Below, in pieces: positions 1 through 12,335 of a stretch of 64,000 nucleotides of DNA (positions within the stretch are counted from its first letter, which is position 1; each line of letters begins with the position of its first letter). The stretch is from NCBI GenBank assembly GCA_026874595.1, contig CM049307.1, positions 21,617,079 through 21,681,078 on the forward strand, read 5' to 3'. Made by a program: the position numbers and the translations under genes. The notes beneath the pieces are model-generated. The model worked only from the letters and a program-made list of their open reading frames with translations. It ran no database searches and was not told the origin of the DNA. This stretch comes from Sipunculus nudus (taxonomy: Eukaryota > Annelida > Sipuncula > Golfingiida > Sipunculidae).

Positions 1-719
1 ACAAAAATATTGGCATCTTCATCAGGCCTTATAATGCGTTCCTCAGACTTAGATGGAAAGGCAATCAGGCGCCAGTAATCTGGTCGTTATGCAAGAGTAG
101 TGGGCCAGCCAAAGTGGATTTTTTTTTTCACTTTAGAGTGCATTGCTTGTTAATAGCAGGCATCCATGCTAGATCAATCATTCATAGAGTGAAGAAAAAA
201 GTGTGGGTAGATGCCACCTAAAATATTTCCTTTCAAGGTCATTTCCAAGGTCAAACCGAAAAATAGGCCAGCTAAGGTCGGGGGGGGGGGGGGGGGGGGG
301 GGCTTGCCTATCAGGTTCCAGTCAGATCTGCAGATTGCTCAAGATAATTAGATAAATAAACAGAAGCGACTTTCACCAGATTTGACGCTTCATGCACAAC
401 ATTTGTATCGATGTGTTTTGGGGTTTATAAGTATAATGATTAAACCGTAGTGCTAAAAGAAATATTTTGTGTCAGAATCATCTACCACTTGGAAATGGTT
501 TGAGCTATACTTGTAAAATTAACAAGCAAATCCATATTGATCTAAAACATTTGCGTTGGATGCATGGTTTTAATGTAATTATACAACTAATTAGACAACT
601 AACTCATAGAAAAAAATTGTGATAATTCTGTAAATTTACTTGGGGAATCTTTTAATAATTATTTCAGTTTGGATACACACATTGGAAAATGTGCTCCTTA
701 GTAAGTACACAGTCAAATG
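1..719. other. No gene seen; poly-G tract
   Basis: AT-rich DNA with stops in all frames and no protein that I recognise. The only distinct item is an uninterrupted G run at about 280-302. Similar G/C runs recur across the window. Confidence 0.6.
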
Positions 720-721
720 TG

Positions 722-1515
722 CTTCAGCTATTTAGTAACTAGAATACGGGTAGTCCACAAGCGACTACGTGTATCCGCCGAAATCAGAGTGGACGGGTGA
801 AGTGAGGCATTGATTGAGTGGCAAGTGAGGTGTGTTGTATATTAGCATGGATGTCTGCAACCGAAATGTGTAAATAGGTTGCGCCACCTACCATAAAATC
901 CAGAAAGCTGTTCAAGTTGTATACCTATGCAACGTTTTAGGCAGATAAGTCAAACCACTACTTGTATATGAGTGATTTTATCCCACAGCAGACAAACAGA
1001 AGGACGCTGTTCAAAAATGGTGGTGGTGCCACCAATCTTATGTATGATAAAGAGCTATGTGATTTCTATACACATGCAAAATTTCAGGAGGATACAGCAA
1101 ACCAGTCCTGAGATATAAGCCAGGATGTCTGCAGCTTAAACATAAATGTAGGTTGCGCCAGCTGCTTCAAAATCTAGAAAGCTATCCAAGATGTATAAAC
1201 CTGCGAAATTTTAGGCAGATATGTCAAACCACTGCCCAGATATGAGTGATTTTAACCCACGGCAGACGAATAGACGGACGCTGTGCAAAAATGGTTGCAG
1301 GAGGCGCCACCATTTATAGTGTATGTTATAAAGCTATCCAAGTGCTACATTTGTGCAAAATTTTAAGCCTGATCGGTCAAACGGTTTCCGAGATATGTGG
1401 GTTTATGTGTGGAAACAGACACACAAAGAGACGCTGGGCAGAGAGGAAGGTCAGAGGTCAACCAAAAATTAGGGCGCAGCATTTCAATAGTGACCCGATC
1501 ATAATCCCGAATTGA
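722..1515 (+). repeat. Dispersed ~278-bp repeat family, two to three units
   Basis: Units start near 845 and 1119 with a GGATGTCTGCA motif. They share blocks such as GTCAAACCACTGC, AGATATGAGTGATTTTA and TTGCAGG.GGCGCCACC. The lead-in at about 745-840 (GGGTAGTC.ACAAGC.ACT..GTGTATCCGC) and the terminal block from about 1380 (AGATATGTGGGTTTATGTGTGG) recur at 33178-34500 in the same order and orientation. The two loci are therefore copies of one composite repeat with different unit numbers. A frame across 1246-1515 is only a translation of the repeat. Confidence 0.75.
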
Positions 1516-4500
1516 AAAAAAAAATCCACCCAGTGGTTACGGAGGAGCTCTCCGAAAACCTATGCGGCGGCGGCGTCCGACTGAAAACATAGTATCTGCA
1601 AAACTCTGACGGATACAATTAACCCATTGGACCAGGATAGTCGTGTTGGTATCTGTCGAACCTTTATCTCCTGTATATCGCTTTTACGAGGGCCCTTTAT
1701 TTAATATACCACTTTTTGGTGATGAAAACATAGAGAAGAGTCAAAGTAACTTTCTCACTGTAATTTCCAAGGGCCAAATGGAACAAAATTGGAAGAATGG
1801 TAAGATAGTACTTAATTAACACTACTGATGATCAAACAGTGAACCATTCCAGTTACATCTTTTGGTTGCAAAAATACCAAACACATAATGTAGGAGGCAA
1901 CATATGTATACCGTATTGACAATATAACTTCTATTGGTAACTAATGAGACGGTCGAGTTTAGAGGGTCGATATGACGCTATGTTGTTTGGTTGAGTGTTG
2001 GTTGTCGTGGCCCGTCCAACAAAGGTCGGTAATTTCTCCGGGTTCTCAAAGTCCTGACTTCTTATACAATATTTCAACATTCTCCGCTGCTCAAAATATT
2101 TTCCTCCAGTTTTATCTGTAGAACATGTTAATTATTTGTCTCATTTTATACTTGCGGAGGTAATTGTTAAACATTGTATATGTTTCTAAAAGGAGAGAAT
2201 GTTTTCGGTAAATCAATCCTACATTTCATGGCTTCAAAGTATTGTATATATTATAAGATCTCTGCATGGGCTTAACGTATAAAAGAAATATTTCATTCAG
2301 GTTTATATATACACAACATCATATGCGACCTTTCGCCGTCTGGGCCTTTTTTAGCTGATCTTGTTTTATAAACCCAGGTTGAAGATGCTTCTTCTTTGGG
2401 AGGGCGTGGGTAGAATAAAAATATTTCCATAGTAAACCCGAAGAGACAGCACCTTCAGGCAGCATATTTGACATTTGACAGCTATGACAATCCAGAAAGA
2501 TGAGGCCTTCGGCTGCCTAAAAAGACATTGTGTATCGTGAAAGGTAAAAATGTGACATACAGGTCTATGAAATATATCTTCAGATATATACTGCACGTGG
2601 ATGTGAAAGGACCATATAAGAATCTGCAGTTTTCCTTTTTATCTGTGTATGAATGCTTTATCACAATATATTCTAATTCGTCGTTTGGACAATCAGTTGA
2701 TAAGGTTACGCAGCCTGCACATATTTCATTCCATGTAATTTTTTTACCTCAGTTGTTGGCGGATAAACATAATACGCAATTTTGCGTAACCTTTCGTGAT
2801 TTATGAAAAACAGCTTTTTAATCTGTTATTTCCATGATCATAAAGGCATTTATAATATTTGACTGATAAGTACCTATATTTACACGACATCCGCGCCCCA
2901 CCCACCACTGCAGATCAAAAGTATGAACTTAGCTGACATGTATCAGAATGCGTGAGACTGAAGTCTTTTAGCGTGGCTCCATTAGATCATTACGTGAGTC
3001 TCACCCTTAATGTCTGTTTAAATTATTGTAAATCTTAGACTTTTATTACCAGCAGTGCAACCGAATTTGATGAATGACACGTTACGATTTGTCGCTGTGC
3101 GAATGTAAAACATTTGTTGGTGCAACGCCCGATTATAGAAACTGATATAGAGCAGCTTAGCTTTATAGTGTGGACGGTTAAGAGCAGGTTTAATACGCTT
3201 AAAACCTACAAAAGTAAACAAATCTTCACACGAACGAATTATTTAGCTCTAATCCGATTGTTTTGAGATGGGTTCTTTAATTACTACTAATACAGATAAT
3301 TTTAGGATTACGGCGCTTCATAGACTGACGAATGAGGTTTAATGCACACAGTCTAAACTCGCCGCCGCAAAGGTTTATGCTTGTTGTCGATTTCATTTTG
3401 CAAACTATCAGCGGGCTACGCGGGTCTTAACGACATGCAAGTTTCAAATAACTTCGTGTTAGTAAGTCACTTCCATAAAAGTAAGTCATGAATAGAGTAT
3501 TAACAGGTGAGGAAAAATGCATAAATATACTATATATAAAAATATGTTAAAATCACCATTATTTATAATGCCGTGTCATTTTATCAAATGTTAAGACGTG
3601 TGAAGTATACGTTTATTGTTTGAAGTAATGTTTGTCAGATACAATATTGGAACTATTGGATAACTTTACCAATCGTTTTCTATTTAACCTCGTTGCTGTT
3701 TGCTGACGTCTGGTATTTTTAAAAATAGACACTCACGAAGTTTTCTAACATTGTAACATTTTTAAGGACGTAAGGCCCTCTGGAAATTATGAGGCCGCCA
3801 TTGTAACTTAGTTTCCACAACCTGTCACACATCTGTTTTAGCCACAGATGCCCTTTTCCTGTATTAATTTCAGCTGAGCCGCTTTCAAGAATATATATGA
3901 ATGTTATTATACCTGTGGGGTGGCCATTTTCATATCGAATCAATGTAACTAGATTTTTAAGTTATGGACCTTCAGGTACTTATTCCATTCACACAAGACA
4001 TAAAATCTGAGAAACGGAACTTAAATAAAGCATAAGTGTCACGAATGATAAAAACAGGGATGAGAAAGGTAATGTAAGCTTGCGGAAAATCAACTGTTCA
4101 GTAACCTTTGGTTTTTCTCAGGATTCTGTAAACTGGATCAATGCAGTTATACAGAAAGGGTTAACCTGTTGGGTCCAAAGGTAATTTAACAGTTTGCAGT
4201 TTTATAGAGTTAGTTATACCTGGGCCAAGGGTAGGGCTTTCCAATTGTTAAGTACGTATATACTTCATATGTATGGAATTTTAATCGTCATGCATTGTAC
4301 AAAAAACAAGGAAGCATTTACCTTTCTTAGAAGTCTTGTTACTTTATATTTTAGGTAAGCACACTATAGTTTTTGGACCAACAGGGGAAATAAGCACGAA
4401 ACTCCGGTGATGGGGTTAAATGAAGCCTTCAGTGTAAGAGCTTTTTGTGTGGTTGACTTAGACTAACTTGATTTACTCTAGTAGCAAGCTAACTTTGGTG

Positions 4501-5600
4501 GCTCCATATGACTTGAAGTCGGCTGGTTTCATGGCTTGAAACAATCTTACGACCGCTTTATACTCAGACGAAAACCATTAAAGCCGCAATAAGTCCAGAT
4601 AATGTCCATGAACGCAGCGAGGACCTGGTCAAAATGGGACATTATGCAGATTTCTAGTTCATATTAAGTCCTATAATATACGTCCCTGCCAGGTTCTCAC
4701 CGCGTAAAACACTAATTTCTGACCACGCGCACGATCTCATGCGCATGGCGTCCAATGCTTATCCCGTTCCCACTGCGTCCTTCCCGTCCATATAAGTACT
4801 GCGACATACCCAGCACTTACCAACCATTCTGCATGTTTTATTATATTCACAAGTACGTTCAGCAGTCTTATTATATTCTAGAACTATGTGCAAAGCCATT
4901 AGGGGAGTTTGGTAGATATTGTCTTCTGTTCCGTCTCCTCATTCTCACCACCACAAGCTGTAGAAGAAGTTCCTGATTGAGTGTGTTCAAAAACATATGT
5001 TAATCAGAAGTAGAGAATAGTTGTTAAGAATTGGACCCAGTATCTATACCAAATTCCCTGGGCGTGAGATAGACGCAAGGATAACCTGCTGCAAACGTAC
5101 TGAAGACGTTCAGCAGCGAAAGAACGTATCAGCATCGCATGTGGTCTTCTACAACTTGACGTAAGCGTGACATGGTCAAAGTACAAACGTTGAGAGGTCT
5201 TTGTGACAACTCCATTGATGTTTAATAGCAAGAACGCAGTGACAGTCCTGGGACAGGGCAGCAACTTTCCCTCCCCCTCACGCTTGCACAAAGTCAGTGG
5301 AGTGATAAGATGGTGTTAGTTTTATCGTTACTACGTCAATACCGGTATTACTTGGTTCTGATTCAACAATGTCATATAATAAATATAAAACAATAAATAA
5401 GCCTTGAGGTGAGTAGAGTGTCTAATCGTAGTGGGCGTGACACAGTCTGTATACTGATTGAGGACCGTTTCGACTTATTGCTGCGTCAAGAATCGATCGT
5501 CAGGAATCTATACGATAAATGATGGCTCTGACATTAATTGCTCTGATAAGAATCGATGCTTTACATGTGAAAACAAGTTTTACTATCGATGACATTAACA

Positions 5601-5604
<4 letters not shown>
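1516..5604. other. No feature recognised
   Basis: About 4 kb of AT-rich sequence. All open frames are under 100 codons and none resembles a known family. I saw no clear repeats, no inverted termini and no plausible RNA gene. Confidence 0.5.
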
Positions 5605-5645
<41 letters not shown>

Positions 5646-5664
5646 TCATCATCATCATCATCAT
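5605..5664. repeat. Microsatellite (TA)n then (ATC)n
   Basis: A run of TA dinucleotides to about 5642 passes directly into seven ATC units. Open frames on both strands here are translations of the microsatellite. Confidence 0.95.
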
Positions 5665-7195
5665 AATATTAAATATTGTATACATAAGACAAAATACGTT
5701 TCAGAATATTTTCAATCTGTATCAGTCAGAAGAAATTCTCTGCAATTGAGAGTGTGAAGGTCTTTCAATACAGATATTTAAAAAAAGATAATGTACATTT
5801 GTTGACTTTTGTTGGCTTCATCAATTAAATGTGATATTTCCTTTTTGCTTGGTCAGCCATGGTACTGCTTCTCGGCTAAGCAGGGTTGTTTGGGGTTCAA
5901 TATGAGACTAATCTGTGTCGGCTCATGTCACACTTTCAACCACAACTTGCTGGGGAGACCTTCAAACATCTGAGCTTTCTTAGGCAATTTTTAAAATCTG
6001 AATAACAGCTTGGTTGCTAGGCACTGCCGGTCTGCCTGGGAGAAATACGTAGGATTCTAGTATCTGGATGCCCCTGATGGGCCCTACATAACTTTACTGC
6101 CCAGAATTGAAGGGTCAAGCACATGACAAAAGGCAGTCCGTAAAAGGTAATATTAGGGAAGAGCGATTAACATATCTTACATTGAGGTTGTCCCCTCTAC
6201 CAAATTAAAGTCTTCCTAAAGCCCGAAAATGACCTTTTATTCCTCCCTTTCGTTTCTATTTTTTACCAGTAAAATAGTTTCCATTGATTTTATCAAATTA
6301 TCTTAACGGGACACAATCAGGAGCATTAGTCTGCCTATATTTCACACTATCAGTTCTGTTTTGCGTTATACAAAAGTTTCCCAGCTAAACCATCCCAAGT
6401 TATCCCTAAGGGTGAAGTTATTCTGTGTACCAGTTCAACATGCTTTATATGTGACTGGGCCCCTTTAAACTTTAAACGTGTCTCAGTGTGACACGTTGTT
6501 GAGACTATATTTCAGAACAAATGAATTCACGTACTCTGCAAGGAGACCTATATAGGGTTAATAGGAGACAACAGTGACGGTTGATTGCTGTAACATGGAC
6601 TGCTTTGTGATTTGTTTTGTATCTGGGAGGTACATTCTAACGTCTAACATAATATAAAAACGTCTGTTTGAAAATAAAACAGCTTACATGTAGCGAGATG
6701 GTCTCAGAACAGAGGACATTAGCATTACTGTAAGCCCAGCTATCTGCCATATGTAATTATATATGCTACATGTGATTTTGGCAGGATTTCAGTCAATCAA
6801 CCAGCCTTCCTTTGCAGTAACTCCCTGTTCATCCGTTCTTTTAAAGCCTCCAATAAACAAGGGATGAGACTGTTAACCTGTTATCAAACTACATTACAAA
6901 GTCGTTTCTGAAGAAGCCAACATGTATTTTTTTTGTTGCGGTCCCGATATTCCAGAAAGATCTTCTGGAGGCTATAAACATATTTCTGGAAGTTCATTTT
7001 TAAAGGGTCCTATTACGAAATCTGGCGAAAAAAAAAGGCCAGAAAGCGCCGATCTCATGGTACACTTCGAGTGCTCCTTTTTTTTATATCCATGTGTTAT
7101 ATATAGCATGAAGGATGCCGCCAAAATTATCTCAGACACATCCAGCTAGCAAGGACATATGGCTTAAACTTAAACGAACCAGGGTTTTGCAAATC
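5665..7195. other. No supported feature
   Basis: AT-rich sequence without a convincing gene. A block near 5873-5890 (CTCGGCTAAGCAGGGTT) resembles the A-box region of 5S rRNA, and a CTGCCTGGGAGAAATAC-like block lies about 150 bp further on. The spacing is wrong for 5S, so at best this is a degraded SINE-like trace. Confidence 0.35.
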
Positions 7196-7560
7196 AGTGA
7201 CGGATCCATAGTGGGGCGCCCGCGGCGCGCGCCCCCCGTTCGGCTATAACATCTCTGATTTTATCCATTTCTTTTCCCAGTTATATGTTATTATTTTACA
7301 TTTATTTAGATATATTTTTATTCTCCAGCAGTAAAAGTTATCCACAGTTTATTACTTTCTATTCATAAGTTAAGGGTATTTATGAATAGCTCTGTGATTA
7401 AGAAGGCATCAACACTTAGGGAGGGAGTCTGTCCGTTTTTACACTCTGCTGGGTCATAACGCCGAGGAACTCCCCCCCCCCCCCCTCCCCGAAAAAGGAG
7501 AGCGGATTCGCCTGTGAATTTGCCTGTTTGGGTTCTGATCGGCCGTGACAAAATCTAAAA
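7196..7560. repeat. GC-rich patch and poly-C tract, possible hAT-like end
   Basis: CAGTGACGGATCCATAGTGGGGCGCC at 7196-7221 resembles CAGTGGCGGATC-type termini seen beside poly-G tracts elsewhere (near 26642, 27170 and 49370). A run of C lies near 7471-7484. I see no matching second end, so this is at most a fragment of a CAGTGGCG-ended non-autonomous element. Confidence 0.3.
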
Positions 7561-7731
7561 TCTCACGAACCCTGTTGATTCCGGTGCGCTGTCTGGAAAA
7601 CAAAAGCCGATAAAGTTTAACAGGCGATTTAAAAATATCATAAATTTTTTTTTACCACGAGGATCTACTTAGGTATAAACGTAGATGTGCATTTTTACGA
7701 TGCCTCAAAATGTCCTCTTTACACTGCATAT

Positions 7732-8553
7732 TGTTACAGATGCTCTTTTTATTGTGTGACACGGACGTAACTCGTGTTGTAGTTGCACTTTCAGTTTAAT
7801 CCGTACTGGTTGAACTCTCGTTGTCATGCTAGCTTTGGGCTTTCTCGCCTGGCCGAGCCGGGTCGGGCTCACGTGTCACGCGTGGACCGTGGTATGTAGA
7901 GACACAGCGATGTTTTTCTAGATGATTCCTGTAACGCGTCTTTACTGTGTATTGTGTTGGATTCTTTAGACTGTTCGAGAAGTGGAAAATTCTCGACTTT
8001 GGGCGAGAAGTTATAAATAGGGGGCTGTGTTTTAAAGCACAGGGAGAGGAGAGAAGATTCCAGCGGACACAGAAGCGTGTGTGTCGGTATGTGGGGCCTA
8101 TTCCGATGAGTGCGGCAATTATAGATTTTCTTCAGATTTTCTCCTGGATTTTGTGACGGGTCTTGTTTGGTCTTCAGTTTGCTTTCTGGATTGTTACAAG
8201 AGCTTTACACTGGACTGTTATTCTTCGAGAGTATACATTTAAAGAATTTGTTGCTGTGGCGGTGGTGGTATCCAGGTACTGTGCACTTTATTTATTAGGC
8301 TGTGTGATTATATTGATATGATGTTATACTGTTATTGTACTGTGTAATTGTATTGATTTAGTGTACTGTTATGTTAGGGTTGTTTAAAGAATAAATTATA
8401 GTTATTTGTTAACAAAAAAACCACTGACTTCTTTATTCATTCCCCTAGACATTTCACGCTGCCTAGTGTTACAGAATCTAATTTTTTTTATCTCCATTAC
8501 AAAATTTGTGTTCATCACGCATACGTGATCTGTTTATATTAGATTCCGTAACA
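7732..8553 (+). mobile_element. Solo LTR of the second Gmr1-like gypsy family
   Basis: The 822-bp unit begins TGTTACAG and ends CCGTAACA, giving inverted TGTTAC/GTAACA termini. It is flanked by the 4-bp direct repeat ATAT (7728-7731 and 8554-8557). It matches the LTR at 56732-57475 (minus strand) along its length: TTTAATCCGTACTGGTTGAA, GTTCGAGAAGTGGAAAATTC, TCCAGGTACTGTGCACTTT, and the block ending in CACGCATACGTGATCTG. A TATA-like TTATAAATAG lies at 8011-8020 and an AATAAA polyadenylation signal at about 8390. No internal region is attached, so it formed by LTR-LTR recombination. Confidence 0.9.
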
Positions 8554-10246
8554 ATATTGAAAAACTGTCTCAATATGGGAGGGGGAAACTTCCTCCCACA
8601 CCCTCCCCGTGTATCTGTAATTGACTTGACTAAAACGAAAAAAGCATGGCTCTAGATTTTATTCATATAGATGAAATAAAAAAATCAAATATATTTTTCA
8701 TAAGTTGAAAATATATTACGCAATAATTATACTACACACACACACATTTCTATTTGTCAACATGGATGCATGTTACGTGACTAACAGCTTATAGATAAAC
8801 AAGGTCATATGGTATAAGGTCACATATGCGTTATAATAATTATAGCAGGAATTGCCTTTAGCTGATTAATATGTACGCAGAGTAGGCCGGAAATCCGGTA
8901 AACTCTTCAGACAAGGTATGTGAAAAGCTGGCTTGAATGATTTAAAGGAATAGTTAGATATCTCTCCTCAGGATCAATCGTTTTAATATTTTTGCATATA
9001 AGGCTAGTGTCAAGTGGCTGATTTGAAATACATGCCATCTATTGCATTGTGCTTGATGACCTAAATGAACCTTTAGATCTCGTTATTGACTGTAATTTCT
9101 CTTAGGATTAGACAAAGTCATAATTTTTTTTTAAAATTCAAACTCTTACGTTTTCACCCATGTTTAAACACTCAAGTGAATGAGGATTATAAAGAACAAC
9201 ATTTATATCCTTTCTTTGTACAGGGTCATTATCAATCGAATGACATGACATCATCCTCTAGCGGCAAAACATGTTTTTGGTGCCGTTTATCACTATTTAC
9301 GAAAGTAACAACATATGAGAAGTTGCTAAATATATACATTTTTGGCATGCGAGCTATACAAAGATAATTTATTTAATTAAACATCCCAAATCGGGATGAA
9401 CTAGGGTTTTAGGTATTTCACTATGCGCCTTAGGGGTTGCATAGCTCTTCAAGAATGTCCTTGGTTGATGGGTTACTTATGATATATTATACGGTCCACA
9501 TCATCATGGACACATGATATAGTTGACCACGTTAATAACGAGGAAATTAGCCTTGTTGATCTTGGTTTAATTAAAGAGACTTGCCGCCTCTGATACTGAA
9601 TATCATATCTAAACGCAATACGTCATCAAAGGATTCATGTCTCCCACGTCAGGCCGGTATACTGGATATTCTATGATTACTGGATATTCTATGTTACAAT
9701 AACTAATTAGATGGTATAATTTCGTGTGGACAACGAACGCTTCATGTGTTACATTCCAGACAGGTGGAATTACGAGAGCCACACGCAATGGAAATGTCCT
9801 TGGACTGGTAAATTTGGCTTCAATATGAATATGATTGTTACAAGTTTGTATACCTCTGCTAGCTGCTTGTTGCACAGTTTCCCTTTGTATACACCTACCA
9901 CATCTTGTTCATACAGTTTGACCTAGACCATAAAAGCCATTAATGCACAAAAGATATGTGTTATTTTTTTTAGATTGTTCTTTAATGATTAAAATGTATT
10001 GTCATCTCATCTGTTTCCAAAGACAGAGTGAACATGCTTGAATTTTACTTTGTGTTAATATACAGAAATACAAATGTTTTTATATTTAATAAAGCCAACA
10101 GCTGGGTTCTACACATTTACGTATTTTGCTTAATCTGCTATTCATGTAAAACATTTATATCAAGCATGAATATTTGACCAGTTTAATTGTTTTTGGATTG
10201 AAATGTAAACAAAAATGAAGTTGGTTATATGGGTATATTGCTTATA
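8554..10246. other. No feature recognised
   Basis: AT-rich sequence with only short random frames. No inverted or direct repeat structure was seen other than a short CA run near 8736. Confidence 0.5.
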
Positions 10247-10450
10247 CACTCTAAAAAATGACGTTTCACAGATGTTTTACATGATGTTTAGCATGTTTTG
10301 TATGCAAACATGTTTCAATTTTAAACATGTTTAAAAACATGTTTCACCGATTTTTTTCAAAATTGGGTCCATTGAAACATCATGCTATGTCGTTACGTGT
10401 GTGAAACATGTGTAACACATGTTTTAAGACATGTCTCGCGCGGACAATTA
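10247..10450. repeat. Left subterminal ACATGT motif cluster
   Basis: At least eight copies of ACATGTTT or CATGTTT-like words occur in about 200 bp, several forming AAACATGTTT palindromes. They match the motif content of the right arm. Confidence 0.7.
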
Positions 10451-10479
10451 CATTTTACTTGTTTTAATCGCCGTTATTT

Positions 10480-10680
10480 TTTGCCACTGATCACATGACC
10501 GGATATTCTCCCAATTCATATGATAAACTGATTGCCAGTGATCGCGGGAAAGATGAAAACGGAACGTGATTTTGAGCAATTACCAGGTCCACCTCTGATG
10601 ATATTCAGTCTTGGGCGCACAGGTTTCCTGTAGCAACCCAAAATATAATTTGCCAGAAATTAAAAGGTGAGTCAAACGTT
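10480..10680 (+). other. GC-richer block with a strong splice-donor-like site
   Basis: This ~200-bp block is less AT-rich than its surroundings and ends with AAAAGGTGAGTC near 10664-10675, a near-consensus 5' splice site. A strong acceptor-like CACCTTTTTCAG/AAAG lies at about 13000-13013. The frame from ATG 10552 stops within the block, so I cannot support a coding gene. It may be a non-coding exon or promoter fragment captured by the element. Confidence 0.2.
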
Positions 10681-10879
10681 AAGTTTGTGAACAGTATATA
10701 TATTCATAATATCGCTCATAGAGATACAAATATTCATGCTTTATATAAAGTACAACCACATTTTACCTTCACAAGAATTAATATGCAATGTAAAGTACAA
10801 ACCACCATTCAAATACAGTAATGTCACTTATGAGACAATTCATATGCAAGGGTATGTACAGGATTTTGGAAAGGTGGGT

Positions 10880-11180
10880 AGGTGGGGGGGGGGGGGGGAT
10901 CTAACCTCGGGGGGATTTCCAAAATAAAAGTCCTTACTTTTCAAAAAGCTGATGGGATACAGCCCTCTGAAGGGGGAATAATTCACTGGTTGTCATTGTA
11001 AAGGGGGGGGGGGAGTTTCTTGACCCCTTGGAACCCCCAACCCCACAATGCCGTGCCCCTGAATATAAGACTTTCCAGTGCACTTATTCCATGTGAGTCC
11101 AGAACACAAGTAAGTAGTAGCGTCAATTTATCATCGGGGGGGGGGGGGGGGGGGGGGTTGACCCCCCCCCCCCCTCCATA
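10880..11180. repeat. Cluster of poly-G/poly-C tracts
   Basis: G runs lie near 10885-10898, 11001-11012 and 11137-11157, and C runs near 11162-11174. The sequence between them carries GATGCCCCTG- and GTGCCCCTG-like words seen in other G-tract repeats of the window. Probably nested short non-autonomous insertions. Confidence 0.6.
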
Positions 11181-11689
11181 TTGATGCCCCTGCAAGTAAG
11201 TACATTTAAGAGAGGGCAATCAAGCAAGCAGGAATGTTAATGACTGTAGCAGTCTTTGAAATTTGGATTGTTTTTTATATTTAAAAAATTGATTTGAAAT
11301 AGACATGTTGTTTTTATATTTTATTTAAAGTAAAACAAGTGGTCATTAGCAGCTTTTTATTATGTACAAAATTCAGTTTGATTCAGCATAACCATGACTC
11401 ATCTTTGGGTGCATTGTGGACCCAAGTTTACATGTATAGGCTGCTGAGTAGGTAAGATATTTATTTATCAAATGTGATGCAAGAAGAAGGCTGTGCAAAG
11501 ATACTTTTGTTAAATTTTTCAAGGCAGTTTTACTGAAACCTTGAATTTGAAGATGAATAAGGAAGACATAAGTAATTTGTGATCAGAATGATAAAATTAG
11601 CAAATTCAAAACCTGTAACTGTAAACCTGTAAATCAAAAATTACCCATGGGCACATCATAAACAAAATGGTAATTTATGCATCTTATCA

Positions 11690-12335
11690 ATGCTGAATGT
11701 GTGCGCATGAGTGGTGATGGTGGAATAGGTTCCAGAGTAACAAGGCCGGATGTGTGAATGGAGTCCAGGGTACAAATGCTTGATGTGTGGTGCTTGTGGA
11801 TTTTGGTCAAGGCTAACAAGGCTGGGTGTGTGTACATGGGTGTTGGTGGAACTGGGTTGAGAGTACCAAGTCTGGATGTGTGAATACATGACTGGTGCTG
11901 AACTTAGGTCCAGGGTACCAAGGCTGGATGAATGTACATGGGTGTTGGTGGAATGGGGTTCAGGGTACCAAGAATGGATGTGTGCACATTTGTAGTGTTG
12001 GGGGAATAGGGTCCAGGGTACCAGTGCTGGATGCATGCATATGGGTGGTGCTTGTGGAATAGGGTTCAGGATACCAAGTCTGGATGGTTGAAAACATGAC
12101 TGGTGGTGGTACCAAGGCTGGTTGTGTGCACACGGTGTTGATGGAACTGGGTCTAGGGTATCAAGGTTGGATGTGTGTACATGGGTGTTGGTGGAATGGA
12201 GTCCAGGGTACCAAGGCTGGATGTGTGTACATGGGTGTTGGTGGTGGGACTGCATTGGATACCCATGCTGGGTGGGTAAATATTGGTGGTGGGAGGGTTT
12301 CCAGGGTACCAAGGTTGGATGTGGGTATATTGGTA
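11690..12335 (+). repeat. Minisatellite, ~50-bp unit, about 12 copies
   Basis: The unit has the form CAGGGTACCAAGGCTGGATG followed by TGT(G)TACATGGGTGTTGGTGGAAT. The GGTACCAAG core recurs at about 11915, 11966, 12018, 12071, 12109, 12158, 12208, 12258 and 12305, mostly 47-53 bp apart. Because the unit is not far from a multiple of three, long open frames appear on both strands. They are repeat translations, not genes. Confidence 0.9.

Noticed and set aside
5870-6050. 5S rRNA-like or 5S-derived SINE
   Set aside because: Only the A-box-like block and a distant CTGCCTGGGA block match; spacing and the remainder do not.
11656-12312. 218-codon minus-strand frame rich in His, Pro and Tyr
   Set aside because: It is a translation of the ~50-bp minisatellite; all three frames stay open for the same reason.
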